The notes: generated from the letters alone by a model not told the origin. Shown: positions 1-8,488, counted from the first letter of the stretch. The stretch is DNA of 56,296 nt from Bifidobacterium catulorum (GCF_003129925.1 NZ_QFFN01000014.1:1-56296), one strand, 5' to 3'. Translations and numbers: made by a program.

Positions 1-56
1 CCCCCGGGCGGGGGGGCCCCCCCGGGCGGGGGGCCGGGGCCGGGGCCCGGGAGGGC
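1..56. other. G/C-only low-complexity sequence at window start
   Basis: The first ~56 bases are almost purely C and G runs with no A or T until about position 53. No coding or RNA signal is visible. It resembles poor-quality contig-end sequence. A second C-rich stretch at 52981-53010 disrupts hisA, which strengthens the suspicion of an assembly or base-calling artefact. Confidence 0.6.
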
Positions 57-100
57 ACGCCGTCGGCCGGAACCGGTGTCCGGCCGGCAATCGTCCGTGC

Positions 101-880
101 CTACAGCAGCGACGCGCCCTCGTTGAGCATGATGATGGTAACGAGGGCGAGCACCCATACGACGTCGATCATCAGGTCGATGTTGAGACGATAATAGGTG
201 TCCAGCCCGCGGCGCAGGCCTCCGAAACGGCCGTCGTGACGCGGCAGGCCCTGCACCTGCACGCTCGCGTGCGTCAACGCCATGAACTGGATGGTCGTGG
301 CGAACATCAGCACCAGGCACCATGGGCACAGCGCATGGATGACGAACACCGACTGCGTGAACAGCCAATAGGCGTAGGCGAGCGCCGCAAGACCCCCCAG
401 CCAGGTGCATGCGGCGAACCAGCGGGGCACGCGCACGCGGGCGAGTCCGATGACGGCCACGGTGATGAACACCGCCTCGGCGGCGATGCCGAAGAACGCG
501 TTCGGATAGCTCAGGTCCCCGATGTGTATGATCTCCGCCTGCCAGCTTTGCGCCACCGTGGAGCAGGAGACCACGGAGTTGACGTCGCAGTCGAGCTTGA
601 CGTCGGGATTCCGCGCCAGATGCAGCGTTTCGGCGGAGAGCACGAACGACACCATCAGCGCCACCGCCGAGGCCGCCAGCATGACGAGGTATGTCCATGC
701 GGCGCCGTGCCGCCATCCGCGCGGCGCGTCCCCGCGGCCTGCGGTCTTGGTCGCGTCAGCGTCGTATGAGGCCACGTTGTCGAAATCGTCGTTGTCGAAA
801 TCGTTGTCGAAATTGCCGTTGGCATTGCCGTGTCGGTTGGCGTTGTCGTGTCGGTCCACCATCGTCCCCCCGATGTCCAT
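101..880 (-). CDS. Vitamin K epoxide reductase (VKOR) family membrane protein
   Basis: 259 aa integral membrane oxidoreductase, expected to reoxidise a DsbA-like thiol oxidase and pass electrons to quinone. A first membrane helix lies at about residues 62-82. The loop cysteine pair C98/C106 (C-D-V-N-S-V-V-S-C) follows, and the active-site CPWC motif is at about 185-188 inside the later helix bundle. The first ~55 residues are a low-complexity Asn/Asp-rich tail encoded by imperfect TTGTCGAAATCG-like repeats. No DsbA-like partner is encoded nearby. The start is uncertain: in-frame ATGs exist at 916, 880 and 862, none with a convincing Shine-Dalgarno site; 880 is chosen. An upstream extension of the frame runs through the divergent PHP gene and is not credible. 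The family call is firm from the two cysteine motifs. Confidence 0.85.
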   Translation of the reverse strand: MDIGGTMVDRHDNANRHGNANGNFDNDFDNDDFDNVASYDADATKTAGRGDAPRGWRHGAAWTYLVMLAASAVALMVSFVLSAETLHLARNPDVKLDCDVNSVVSCSTVAQSWQAEIIHIGDLSYPNAFFGIAAEAVFITVAVIGLARVRVPRWFAACTWLGGLAALAYAYWLFTQSVFVIHALCPWCLVLMFATTIQFMALTHASVQVQGLPRHDGRFGGLRRGLDTYYRLNIDLMIDVVWVLALVTIIMLNEGASLL

Positions 881-964
881 CGTTTTCCCGCCGTGCCATG
901 ACGCGGACTGCGTCATCGTCACATCCGGCGTGTACTTATGACGGCAACAGCTTACGATAGTGAT

Positions 965-1837
965 ATGACTGCACGAAACGAACACACCATCGGATGGGAC
1001 CTGCATTGCCACAGCGCATACTCCGACGGCACCGAATCGCCGGAGGGGCTGGTTCTTGAGGCGTGCCGGCGGGGCCTGTCCGGCGTGGGCATCACCGACC
1101 ATGACACGTGGGCGGGATGGGGCGAGGCCGAGGAGGCCAGTCGGCGCCATGGCATGCCGCTGATGCGCGGCACCGAGATCACGGCGGACATGGACGGCAT
1201 CTGCGTGCACATGCTCGGACTGCTGTATTCGCCGGACGACGACGTTCTGCGCGACCTGTTCGAGACCACGCGGATCAACCGCACGAAACGCATGAAGAAG
1301 ATGGTGGAGAACCTGTCCGCCGATTTCCCCATCACCTGGGATGATGTGATCGCGCAGGTGAAGGAGGGGGAGTCGACGACCATCGGCAGGCCGCATATCG
1401 CCGACGCCATGGTGGCGCTGGGGTTCTTCCCGGACCGTTCCGCCGCATTCGCCGGCACCATCAACAAGAACGGCCCGTATTATGTGCCGATAGTCTCGCC
1501 GGACGCCCGTACGGTGGTCAGGGCGGTCAAGCATGCGGGCGGCGTCGCCATCGTCGCGCATCCGGCGGCGACGTCGCGCAACAACCACATCCTCACCGAT
1601 GAGCATATCGCCGATCTCGCACAGGCCGGACTGGACGGCCTGGAGGTGTTCCACAGGGATAATTCCCCCGAACAGAGGAAGCGTCTTCTCGGACTGGCGG
1701 AGGACCTGCATCTGCTGACGACGGGAGGCTCCGACTGGCATGGCGCGGGCAAGCCGAACGTGATGGGGGAGCACGTCACCGACGACGCCACCGTCGAGGA
1801 GATCGTGCGTCGCGGCGCGATCGGGATCATACGGTAG
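965..1837 (+). CDS. PHP-domain phosphoesterase (RNase AM / nucleoside 3',5'-bisphosphatase-like)
   Basis: 290 aa cytoplasmic metal-dependent phosphoesterase of the PHP superfamily (YciV/TrpH group), probably acting on nucleotide 3',5'-bisphosphates or RNA 5' ends. Metal-binding motifs are in order: HCHSAYSDGT near the N-terminus, GITDHDT, TEIT, IVAHP and GSDWHG near the C-terminus. Start ATG 965 is preferred over ATG 938, because TACGAT at 953-958 sits 6 nt before it and no ribosome binding site is present, as expected for a leaderless transcript. The gene is divergent from the VKOR gene and ends at a strong hairpin shared with the convergent DUF3107 gene. Exact substrate cannot be told from sequence. 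Confidence 0.85.
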   Translation: MTARNEHTIGWDLHCHSAYSDGTESPEGLVLEACRRGLSGVGITDHDTWAGWGEAEEASRRHGMPLMRGTEITADMDGICVHMLGLLYSPDDDVLRDLFETTRINRTKRMKKMVENLSADFPITWDDVIAQVKEGESTTIGRPHIADAMVALGFFPDRSAAFAGTINKNGPYYVPIVSPDARTVVRAVKHAGGVAIVAHPAATSRNNHILTDEHIADLAQAGLDGLEVFHRDNSPEQRKRLLGLAEDLHLLTTGGSDWHGAGKPNVMGEHVTDDATVEEIVRRGAIGIIR

Positions 1838-1873
1838 CGATACCGCGGACGGCGATGCCGTCGAGCAACGGAA

Positions 1874-1906
1874 AACGGCTTCCCGCCGCATGGGAGGGAA
1901 GCCGTT
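1874..1906. terminator. Bidirectional terminator hairpin
   Basis: A perfect 11-bp inverted repeat (AACGGCTTCCC / GGGAAGCCGTT) with an 11-nt loop lies between the convergent PHP and DUF3107 genes. The U-tract is poor on both sides. Confidence 0.7.
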
Positions 1907-1937
1907 ATGCATGTCGCCGTACGGGACGGGCGATGAC

Positions 1938-2165
1938 CTAGCCGAGGGCGCCGAAACCGACCGGATGCGAAGTCTCGGAGCCGACGATGGCATATCCGAT
2001 GGCCTTGCCCGGGATGACGATGCGGCGGCCCTTGACGTCGGTCAGGTCCACCACCGTCCCCTGGCCCACGGCCTCGCTGATGGCGGCGCTGACTTCGTCC
2101 GCGGACTTGTCGGTGGCGAAGCTCACCGGGCGTGTGACGTTCTGAATGCCGATTTCGACGTCCAT
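1938..2165 (-). CDS. DUF3107 family protein
   Basis: 75 aa small soluble protein. It matches the actinobacterial DUF3107 family in length and pattern: an MDVEIGIQN-type N-terminal strand, a helix rich in A/E/S, then a strand with GRRIVIPGKAIGYAIVG near the C-terminus. Function is unknown. Start ATG 2165 is fixed by an excellent ribosome binding site, AAGGAGG, 4-5 nt upstream. It lies downstream of the APH-like gene on the same strand with only a ~55 bp gap. Confidence 0.8.
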   Translation of the reverse strand: MDVEIGIQNVTRPVSFATDKSADEVSAAISEAVGQGTVVDLTDVKGRRIVIPGKAIGYAIVGSETSHPVGFGALG

Positions 2166-2219
2166 GGTTCCTCCTTGGCCGTTTGGCCGGTTGCTGGTTA
2201 TCAACACTATCACCGGATT

Positions 2220-3704
2220 CTAGCGATTGCCGGCGGATTCGGGCGGAACGTCCGCAGGCTCTTCGCTGTCGGCGTCAACGTCGTCCGGCGAGCGTCCGGC
2301 GTCGTCGCCGGCCGTGTCCGCGTCCGAGTCGACCAGCGACACATAGCCGGTCGGATGGTCGCCCACATGGTTGTCGTCGGTCATGGGGGAGGGCGTGACG
2401 TTGCCGTCGTCGTCGAAATCCGCCTCGGTCAGCCTCGGCATGGCGATGGTACGCGTGCCGTCGGTCTTCACGTCGGCCGGCGTCACCACGTCGGTCTTGG
2501 ACTCCGGCGCCTGCGGGTGCGCATCGGTCGGCTCGTCCAATACGGGACGTTGGCGCTTGGTCTTCGGCGGGAACGACGTCTGTGTGGCGTCGCGTGCGGG
2601 GGCGTCGTCTCGTGGGGAGGACGGCGGTTCGACGTTCCGGTCCTTGTTCCGGTCCTTGTTCCGGTCGGCGGGGGAGTCGTTCTCCAGCAGGGTCCCCACG
2701 GTGATCGTGGACGGATGGCGGCCGGGCTGCTCCGCGCCGTCTCGCGTCGTGAGCCTTGAGGCCCGTACGGAAAGCTGATGGGCGAGCCGTTCCACCTGCG
2801 CCTTGAATTCGATGATCTTGTCGTTGTCGGCGCGGTCGAGCGCGCGGATGAAGTCGCCCACCTGCTCCATCTGCAGCCACAGGCTGGCGCGCAGCATGAT
2901 GAGGTCGTCCAGACGGGAGCCGATCAGCCGCGCGTAGGCGGACAGCACGTTGTTGCGGCGTTTGGAGTCGAGCCTGTCGAATATCCACGCCAGGTCGCGC
3001 GCCGGATCGTTGACCTGCATGTTGCTCCAATGGTAGATGGCGTTGAGGCCGGTGCTGGAGAACAGCATGTCCCCGTCGTCGAACCCGCCATGCACGGGGC
3101 AGGTGTGGAACGACCACAGTCCCTCGGTGGCCACGATGCGGTCCCAGCTCGACGTGATCTCGTCGGGGACGTGGCCCGCCTCCTTCAGCCGGGCTATCCA
3201 CGAGACCAGCTGGTTGCGGATCTGCATGGACGAGAACGATGGGTACCGCTCCTTCTCCAGGAACGCCGGGCGCAGACGGTGGATGGCGCCGATGGCGGTG
3301 CCCACGGAGACGCACTGGCTTTCCGTCAGCTGGTCGAGCGGCGTGGCGAAGCCGTCGTTGTGCACGGAGACGAGCACGGCGGTGGATCCGGTGGGGCCGT
3401 TGGCATGTTCCCCGGACTGGAACGCGACGGTGCGCTCCAGTGCGAATCCCAGTCCAGCTGGCTCCTTGGCGCGCAGCAGCGCTGCCGATGAGTTCGCGCG
3501 GGTCAGCAGCCGCTTCCTTCCCGCGGCCGTGTCGGATACGCTGACGTCGAACTCCCTTCCCGCGGTGTCGGTGACCACGGCGGTGTCGATGCCGTCGTCC
3601 CCGGAAAGCGGGTATTGCTCGGATTCGCGCGTGCTGGCCACGGAGAGATTCGGCATGGCGGCGGACGCAAGGGCCGCCAGGGTAAATACTGAACGTTCAC
3701 TCAC
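2220..3704 (-). CDS. APH-fold phosphotransferase-like protein, probable pseudokinase
   Basis: About 494 aa. The first ~290 residues resemble the aminoglycoside/choline kinase (APH) fold; the C-terminal ~170 residues are a charged, Pro/Asp/Thr-rich, probably disordered tail containing a 3x RNKD repeat (12-nt DNA repeats near 2638-2670). The catalytic loop, normally HGDxxxxN, reads HGGFDDGD (nt ~3080-3100), so the catalytic Asp is replaced by Gly. The metal-binding IDW(E/G) motif reads IYHWSN, although the following NDPARDLAW box is well kept. This suggests a conserved fold without kinase chemistry. Start GTG 3704 is favoured by TAGAGT 7 nt upstream (leaderless); GTG 3713 is the alternative. 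It is divergent from the helicase. An APH-like gene beside a UvrD gene is, as recalled, a common actinobacterial arrangement. Confidence 0.7.
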   Translation of the reverse strand: MSERSVFTLAALASAAMPNLSVASTRESEQYPLSGDDGIDTAVVTDTAGREFDVSVSDTAAGRKRLLTRANSSAALLRAKEPAGLGFALERTVAFQSGEHANGPTGSTAVLVSVHNDGFATPLDQLTESQCVSVGTAIGAIHRLRPAFLEKERYPSFSSMQIRNQLVSWIARLKEAGHVPDEITSSWDRIVATEGLWSFHTCPVHGGFDDGDMLFSSTGLNAIYHWSNMQVNDPARDLAWIFDRLDSKRRNNVLSAYARLIGSRLDDLIMLRASLWLQMEQVGDFIRALDRADNDKIIEFKAQVERLAHQLSVRASRLTTRDGAEQPGRHPSTITVGTLLENDSPADRNKDRNKDRNVEPPSSPRDDAPARDATQTSFPPKTKRQRPVLDEPTDAHPQAPESKTDVVTPADVKTDGTRTIAMPRLTEADFDDDGNVTPSPMTDDNHVGDHPTGYVSLVDSDADTAGDDAGRSPDDVDADSEEPADVPPESAGNR

Positions 3705-3765
3705 GTGTTCCACTCTAATGCAAGTCGGGTCCCGAATCGTTCAGGAAACCTGCGAGAATGGGTGT

Positions 3766-5262
3766 GTGAATGCAAAAGGCGAGGAAATTCTCCAAGGGCT
3801 CGACGAGGCGCAGACCAGGGCCGCCCGGGCGGTCGACGGGCCAGTGCGCATCATGGCCGGTGCCGGGGCCGGCAAGACCCGAACCATCACCCGGCGCATA
3901 GCCTACGCCTGCGCCACCGGGGCATGGAATCCCATGGGCAGCCTGGCCGTCACCTTCTCGGTGAAGGCCGCCGCCGAGATGCGCTCCAGGCTGGCCGCGC
4001 TCGGTGTGCCGCAGGTGAAGGCGGCCACATTCCACTCCGCAGCGCTCAAACAGCTGCGGCGCGTATGGCCCGAGCTGAGCGAGGCGTACTTCCCGGGCAT
4101 CATCGAGGACCCGCGGCAGTCCGTCTCCGCCGCCTATACGCGGGTGACGGGCAATGCGGACGCCGATCCGATGGCCATCCGCGCGCTGTCGGCGGAGATC
4201 AACTGGACGAAGGTGTCGCTCATCGCCCCCGAGGACTACGAACGCGTATGCGCCGCCACGCACCGCATCCCGCCGGCGGAGCTGGACGCCGGCCGCATGG
4301 CGGACGTCATCATGGCGTACGAGCAGGCGAAGACGGGCCGCAACCGCATCGACTTCAACGACATCCTGCTCATGGCCTGCCATGTGCTCGAACACTTCGA
4401 GGAGCAGGCCGCGTCGATCCGCTCCCGTGTACGTTGGGTCACCGTCGACGAATACCAGGACGTGTCCCCGCTGCAGCACCGGCTGCTGCGGCTGTGGATG
4501 GGGGACCGCGACTCCCTGTGCGTCGTGGGGGACCCGGCGCAGACCATCTATTCGTTCGCCGGCGCCACCAGCCATTATCTGCTGGGCTTCGCCGACGAGT
4601 TCCGTTCGCTGAACGCCGACGTCAGGCTGGAGACCGACTACCGTTCCACGCCGCAGATCGTGCGGTACGCCAACCGCGTGCTCTCCGCCGCGCCATGCGC
4701 CGGCGACTATCTCGATCTTCGTTCGGGACGCGAGTCCGGCCGGAGGATGATGTGCTCCTCCTACGACACCGACGAGAAGGAGGCGCAGGGGGTGGCACGG
4801 AAGATCGCTTCACTGGTGGCCCGTGGCGTCGATCCCGACGACATCGCCGTGCTCATGCGCATCAACGCGCAGGGGGCGATGGTGCGCGCGGCGCTGTCGC
4901 GATTGCGGATCCGCTCGCGCATACGTTCCGAATACGGTCAGAGCGGGGCTGCGCTCATCGACTCGTCCGCCGCGGCGGCGCGGGCGGCGGCCGCGGACCT
5001 CGCAGCCGGCCCCGCCGGGGCCGTCAGCATCTCCACCATCCATGCTGCCAAGGGTCTGGAATGGCGGCATGTGTTCATCATCGGGTGTTCGGAGGGGCTG
5101 ATGCCGTTCGGATCGCCCGCACCCGGGGACCTTCTGGAGGAGGAGCGTCGGCTCATGTATGTGGCCGTCACGCGGGGAGAGGATACCGTGGACCTCTCCT
5201 TCGCCACGGCCAAGGACGGCGCGAGTATGCAGCGGCGCACGCCCAGCCGGTTCCTCGGATAG
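3766..5262 (+). CDS. UvrD/PcrA-like superfamily 1 DNA helicase (short form)
   Basis: 498 aa ATP-dependent 3'-5' DNA helicase of the UvrD group. Visible motifs in order: Q-type N-terminus (LDEAQTRAA), Walker A GAGAGKTRT (~31-39), TFHSAAL (Ia region), DEYQDVSPLQ (motif II), GDPAQTIYSFAGA (III), TDYRSTPQIV (IV), HAAKGLEWRHVF (V) and MYVAVTRGED (VI). It is far shorter than typical 700-750 aa UvrD/PcrA and lacks room for an HRDC or C-terminal extension. Start GTG 3766 gives the natural N-terminus just before the Q motif; the frame is open much further upstream only because it shadows the opposite-strand gene. The downstream DUF2342 and S16 genes resemble the mycobacterial uvrD2 neighbourhood. Confidence 0.9.
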   Translation: MNAKGEEILQGLDEAQTRAARAVDGPVRIMAGAGAGKTRTITRRIAYACATGAWNPMGSLAVTFSVKAAAEMRSRLAALGVPQVKAATFHSAALKQLRRVWPELSEAYFPGIIEDPRQSVSAAYTRVTGNADADPMAIRALSAEINWTKVSLIAPEDYERVCAATHRIPPAELDAGRMADVIMAYEQAKTGRNRIDFNDILLMACHVLEHFEEQAASIRSRVRWVTVDEYQDVSPLQHRLLRLWMGDRDSLCVVGDPAQTIYSFAGATSHYLLGFADEFRSLNADVRLETDYRSTPQIVRYANRVLSAAPCAGDYLDLRSGRESGRRMMCSSYDTDEKEAQGVARKIASLVARGVDPDDIAVLMRINAQGAMVRAALSRLRIRSRIRSEYGQSGAALIDSSAAAARAAAADLAAGPAGAVSISTIHAAKGLEWRHVFIIGCSEGLMPFGSPAPGDLLEEERRLMYVAVTRGEDTVDLSFATAKDGASMQRRTPSRFLG

Positions 5263-5288
5263 AGCGGGACGGGGCGCACCGGTCGGCG

Positions 5289-6794
5289 TCAGCCGTTGCC
5301 GTTGCCGTCGGTACCGTTGCCGCCGTCGTTGCCGGATTCGGAGCCGTCGTCGCCCGCGCTCCCGTCCCCGTTCTCGTCCAGCAGTTTGCTGAGCTCCGCG
5401 TCCCAGTCCACCGAGGTGGCGGGGCGGCCTTCATCGGCGGCCGTGGAATCCGGCGCGTCGCCTGTCCCGTCCGGCTTCTGGTCGGCGAACGTCGGCAGCA
5501 GGTCGGGATGCCCCCATCGGCCGTCACGTCCCTCGGCGCCTTCGGCCGCCGTGACGGCCTCCCACAGCCCCGCGGCCTCGCGCAGGCGCTTCGGCCGGAG
5601 CCTGAGGCCGAGGAGCGATTCGAACGTCAGCTCCGCCGGGCCGCCGACTGCGCGCTCGCGGCGCATCATCTCGCGCAGCTGCTCGATGTGCGGCAGATGC
5701 GCCATGCCGGCGCGCCACACCACGCAGTCGACCCAGCCCTCGACCAGCGCGAGCAGCGTTTCGAGGCTGCCGAGCGCCTCCTTCTGCTCGGGGGAATCCC
5801 CGATGCCCACCTTCGACAGGTTCACCGCGCCGGCGATGGATTCCGGGTTCATGGCCTCGGCCTCGCGCAGCTGCTCCTCCATGGCGTCGAGATCGATGGA
5901 GATGCCTCGCGCGTACTTGCCGATCAGCGCCTCGAACCGCGGCATCAGCCACGGCACGGAGGCGTAGAGCCGGGCGTGCGACACCTCGTGCAGGGCGAGG
6001 AAGCCCATCACCTCGGACCGGTCGATCTCCAACTCCTTGGCGTAGGCGTCGATGTTCTCGGGGATCAGCGCGCCGGCCGGGTTCTTCAGCAGTGCGATGC
6101 CCTGGTCGAAGCTGCCATGCACCTCGCTGGAGAGGTTGCCCGCCGCGTTGCCCAGCTGCATGGCGAACGAGGTGTTGCCCAGCAGCTTCATCAGCGTGGA
6201 CGGGTTCTTGAGGTCGTCGGGGATCGGAATCGGCACGGGGCCGGCGAAGATGCCGGACACCTCGCCGTCGAGCGCGCCGCCGAGACGCTCCGAGAACACC
6301 GAGGCGAGCGCGTCGTTCATCGATTCCGCGACCGGCGCGGCGAACGAGGCCCACGAGGGCAGCGTTCGCTCCACCCATTCGGCGCGGGTGAGCACGTCGG
6401 CCTGCCCCTTGACCGGATCGAACTCGGTCACGGTGTCGAGCCACAGGTTGGCCTCGCTCAGCGACTGGCGTGCGGCGGCGCCGTCCTCGGCGCTGACCAT
6501 CGAGGCGGAGCCGGCCTCCCTCGTCTTGTTCAGGGCGATGGACTGGGCGAGTCTGACGTTGATCGGCCCCTCCTCCATCGTGCGGTGCACGTCGCCGGCG
6601 GTGTTCAGCCCGCCCGCCGTCAGCGCCTCCGCCAGAGAACGGACCTCCGAAGGCCTGGGCAGCCCTTCGACCCCCTGGCTCATGATCTGCTCGCGAATCG
6701 ATTCGGGCAGCGCGGAAAACTGCTTCCACGCCATCTCCCCCTGAACCGGGCCGAAGGAGTCGATAAGCCACTGATGCAGTTCGTTGTCTTCCAT
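5289..6794 (-). CDS. DUF2342 zinc-dependent metalloprotease-like protein
   Basis: 501 aa protein of the actinobacterial DUF2342 (zincin-like) family. The HEVSHARL metal-binding motif is at about residue 268, encoded near 5978-5992; further conserved segments follow (ALVEGWVD, helical regions). The C-terminal ~90 residues are acidic and Gly/Asn/Asp rich, ending in repeated GNGTDGNGNG-type sequence. Start ATG 6794 was chosen because it opens the conserved MEDNELHQW segment; the upstream ribosome site (GGTGAAGG) is weak. It is convergent with the helicase and divergent from the S16 protease gene. Whether it cleaves peptides in vivo is not known to me. Confidence 0.8.
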   Translation of the reverse strand: MEDNELHQWLIDSFGPVQGEMAWKQFSALPESIREQIMSQGVEGLPRPSEVRSLAEALTAGGLNTAGDVHRTMEEGPINVRLAQSIALNKTREAGSASMVSAEDGAAARQSLSEANLWLDTVTEFDPVKGQADVLTRAEWVERTLPSWASFAAPVAESMNDALASVFSERLGGALDGEVSGIFAGPVPIPIPDDLKNPSTLMKLLGNTSFAMQLGNAAGNLSSEVHGSFDQGIALLKNPAGALIPENIDAYAKELEIDRSEVMGFLALHEVSHARLYASVPWLMPRFEALIGKYARGISIDLDAMEEQLREAEAMNPESIAGAVNLSKVGIGDSPEQKEALGSLETLLALVEGWVDCVVWRAGMAHLPHIEQLREMMRRERAVGGPAELTFESLLGLRLRPKRLREAAGLWEAVTAAEGAEGRDGRWGHPDLLPTFADQKPDGTGDAPDSTAADEGRPATSVDWDAELSKLLDENGDGSAGDDGSESGNDGGNGTDGNGNG

Positions 6795-6900
6795 ACCTTC
6801 ACCATCTGTTGCCGACGCACGGGCGCCGCTACGGTTGTTATCGTTGACTCCAATAATAAAAGAAGTCCTTTCCATCCATACTATGAGGGGTATGCCCATC

Positions 6901-7776
6901 ATGCATCTCAAACGCGTCAAGTTCGCCGTCAGCGCCATGCCGTCGCGGGTCATACGGTATTTCCGCGTCCGAGGCCTCCGATACAGCCTGGGCCTCGTCG
7001 GCGCCGTGCTGTGCGTGGTCATGCTGTGCATGCCCAGCGGATACGTCACCGAGGGGCCCGGCCCCACCCGGGACGTGCTCGGCACGGTGGACGTCGGTGA
7101 CTCCGGTGACTCCGGCGACGCCAGGCCGATGATCGTGGTCAAGGGCGCGAAGACCCATGACGACACCGGCCGTCTGCTGCTGACCACGGTGAACAGCTAC
7201 GGCATCGACTGGCCTCCGACCAACGCGGAGGCGCTGCTGGCCTGGGCGAACCCCCATGCCGGCGTGCTGCCGCGCGAGGCGGTGATCCCGCCGGGGCAGA
7301 GCGGCGAGGACTACACGCGCACGGCGAAGAAGGAGATGACCGGCGCGCAGGACGCCGCGTCCACGCAGGCGCTGAGGTTCCTCGCATCCCGGGGGATGGA
7401 CACGTCCGGCGTGACGGTGTCGATGAACGTCGACGAGATCGGCGGGCCGTCGGCCGGCATGATGTATGCGCTGGGCGCCATCGACAAGCTCACCGAGGCG
7501 GATGAGACCGGCGGCAGGACCATAGCCGGCACCGGCACCATCGACAAGGACGGCAAGGTGGGCGCCATCGGCGGCATCCGCCTCAAGATGATCGGCGCCC
7601 GGCGCGACGGCGCCACATGGTTCCTCGCCCCCAAGGACAACTGCGGCGAGGTCGTAGGCCATGTGCCCGACGGATTGCGCGACGTGAGCGTATCGAACCT
7701 GTCGGAAGCGTACGATGCATTGGTCGCCATCGGCCAGGGCAGGGGGGACTCCCTGCCGCATTGCGCCGCCGAATAG
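6901..7776 (+). CDS. Membrane-anchored S16 (Lon-type) serine protease lacking the PDZ domain
   Basis: 291 aa. An N-terminal membrane anchor (~22-42, LGLVGAVLCVVMLCMPSGYV) is followed by the VTEGPGPT box of YlbL-type proteases and then the S16 protease core. The catalytic dyad is Ser184 in GGPSAGMM and Lys229 in GGIRLKMIGA, a 45-residue spacing normal for Lon-type dyads. YlbL relatives are usually ~340 aa with a PDZ domain between the LPREAV..PPGQ segment and the protease core; here that ~90-residue insert is missing. Start ATG 6901 is supported by GAGGGG at 6885-6890; ATG 6892 and 6883 are alternatives. It probably acts on the outer face of the membrane. Confidence 0.8.
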   Translation: MHLKRVKFAVSAMPSRVIRYFRVRGLRYSLGLVGAVLCVVMLCMPSGYVTEGPGPTRDVLGTVDVGDSGDSGDARPMIVVKGAKTHDDTGRLLLTTVNSYGIDWPPTNAEALLAWANPHAGVLPREAVIPPGQSGEDYTRTAKKEMTGAQDAASTQALRFLASRGMDTSGVTVSMNVDEIGGPSAGMMYALGAIDKLTEADETGGRTIAGTGTIDKDGKVGAIGGIRLKMIGARRDGATWFLAPKDNCGEVVGHVPDGLRDVSVSNLSEAYDALVAIGQGRGDSLPHCAAE

Positions 7777-7862
7777 CGGGCCGATGAGGCGGAACGACCA
7801 CTATTCGCACATTCGTGGTTTCGATGCCGTTGTTGTTCCGCAAGTGTTGCTATGCTGAATCC

Positions 7863-8279
7863 GTGGTTGAAACTACTAGGCATACGGCTGACGTTTTTGG
7901 GTTCCATTCCGGCGATATCATCCAGGAGTGGCTATGGGACGACGACGTGGATGATTCCATCCGCGAGGGCATCGAGACCATCACCGGCGAGGACCTCGTC
8001 GACGAGGATTATGATTCCGACGTCGACGGCGTGATCCTGTGGTGGCGTGATGGCGACGACGAGGATGCGTTGTCGGACACGATCATGGATGCCGCCACCG
8101 TGCTGAACGAGGGGAGCCCGTTCTGGGTGGTCACCCCGAAGCCTGGACGCAAGGGCGCCGCCGGCGCCACGACCATCGAGAACGCGGCGAAGACGTCCGG
8201 CATGAACGCCGCGACCCCGCAGACGGTGAACGCCGACTGGAACGCGGTGCGTCTGCGCGCGTTCGGAAAAGGAAGATGA
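7863..8279 (+). CDS. DUF3052 family protein
   Basis: 138 aa soluble acidic protein. It matches the actinobacterial DUF3052 family: GDIIQEWLWDDDVDD near the N-terminus, EDLVDEDYDSDVDGVILWWRDGD in the middle region, a WVVTPKPGRKG box, and a C-terminal DWNAVRL. Function unknown. Start GTG 7863 is chosen because TATGCT (7851-7856) lies 6 nt before it with no Shine-Dalgarno site, the pattern of a leaderless gene. Confidence 0.8.
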   Translation: MVETTRHTADVFGFHSGDIIQEWLWDDDVDDSIREGIETITGEDLVDEDYDSDVDGVILWWRDGDDEDALSDTIMDAATVLNEGSPFWVVTPKPGRKGAAGATTIENAAKTSGMNAATPQTVNADWNAVRLRAFGKGR

Positions 8280-8378
8280 TGATGCGGGGCCGGTGATGGC
8301 CCCTTCCATTCATGAATCGTCGATTAGGGCAGAAAAACGACGGTTTTCGGCCGGTATCGGCACATTCGTGAATTGAAC

Positions 8379-8407
8379 AAGGCCGTTGGATCGTTTCCAA
8401 CGGCCTT
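8379..8407 (-). terminator. Terminator hairpin after tRNA-Val
   Basis: A perfect 12-bp stem (AAGGCCGTTGGA / TCCAACGGCCTT) with a 5-nt loop lies just downstream of the minus-strand tRNA. It may also stop readthrough from the DUF3052 gene on the plus strand, where TTTCT follows the stem. Confidence 0.75.
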
Positions 8408-8414
8408 TCTATCG

Positions 8415-8488
8415 TGGGTGATAAGGGACTCGAACCCCTGACATCCACCGTGTAAAGGTGGCGCTCTAACCAACTGAGCTAATCACCC
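8415..8488 (-). tRNA. tRNA-Val (anticodon TAC)
   Basis: 74-nt cloverleaf on the minus strand. The acceptor GGGTGAT pairs with ATCACCC; the D-arm contains TAGCTCAGTTGGTTAGAGC; anticodon stem CCACC/GGTGG encloses loop TTTACAC with anticodon TAC; the T-arm has GGTTCGAGTCC; discriminator A. The CCA end is not encoded. Confidence 0.95.

Noticed and set aside
863-1993. N-terminal extension of the VKOR frame to a 630-residue protein
   Set aside because: It runs antisense through the PHP gene with Arg/His-rich shadow sequence; VKOR features begin only after about position 860.
3037-3765. N-terminal extension of the helicase frame
   Set aside because: It is antisense to the APH-like gene; the natural N-terminus with the Q motif starts at GTG 3766.
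3705-7100. 1131-residue plus-strand ORF
   Set aside because: Arg/Ala/Gly-rich shadow frame across the helicase and the DUF2342 gene, with no domain.
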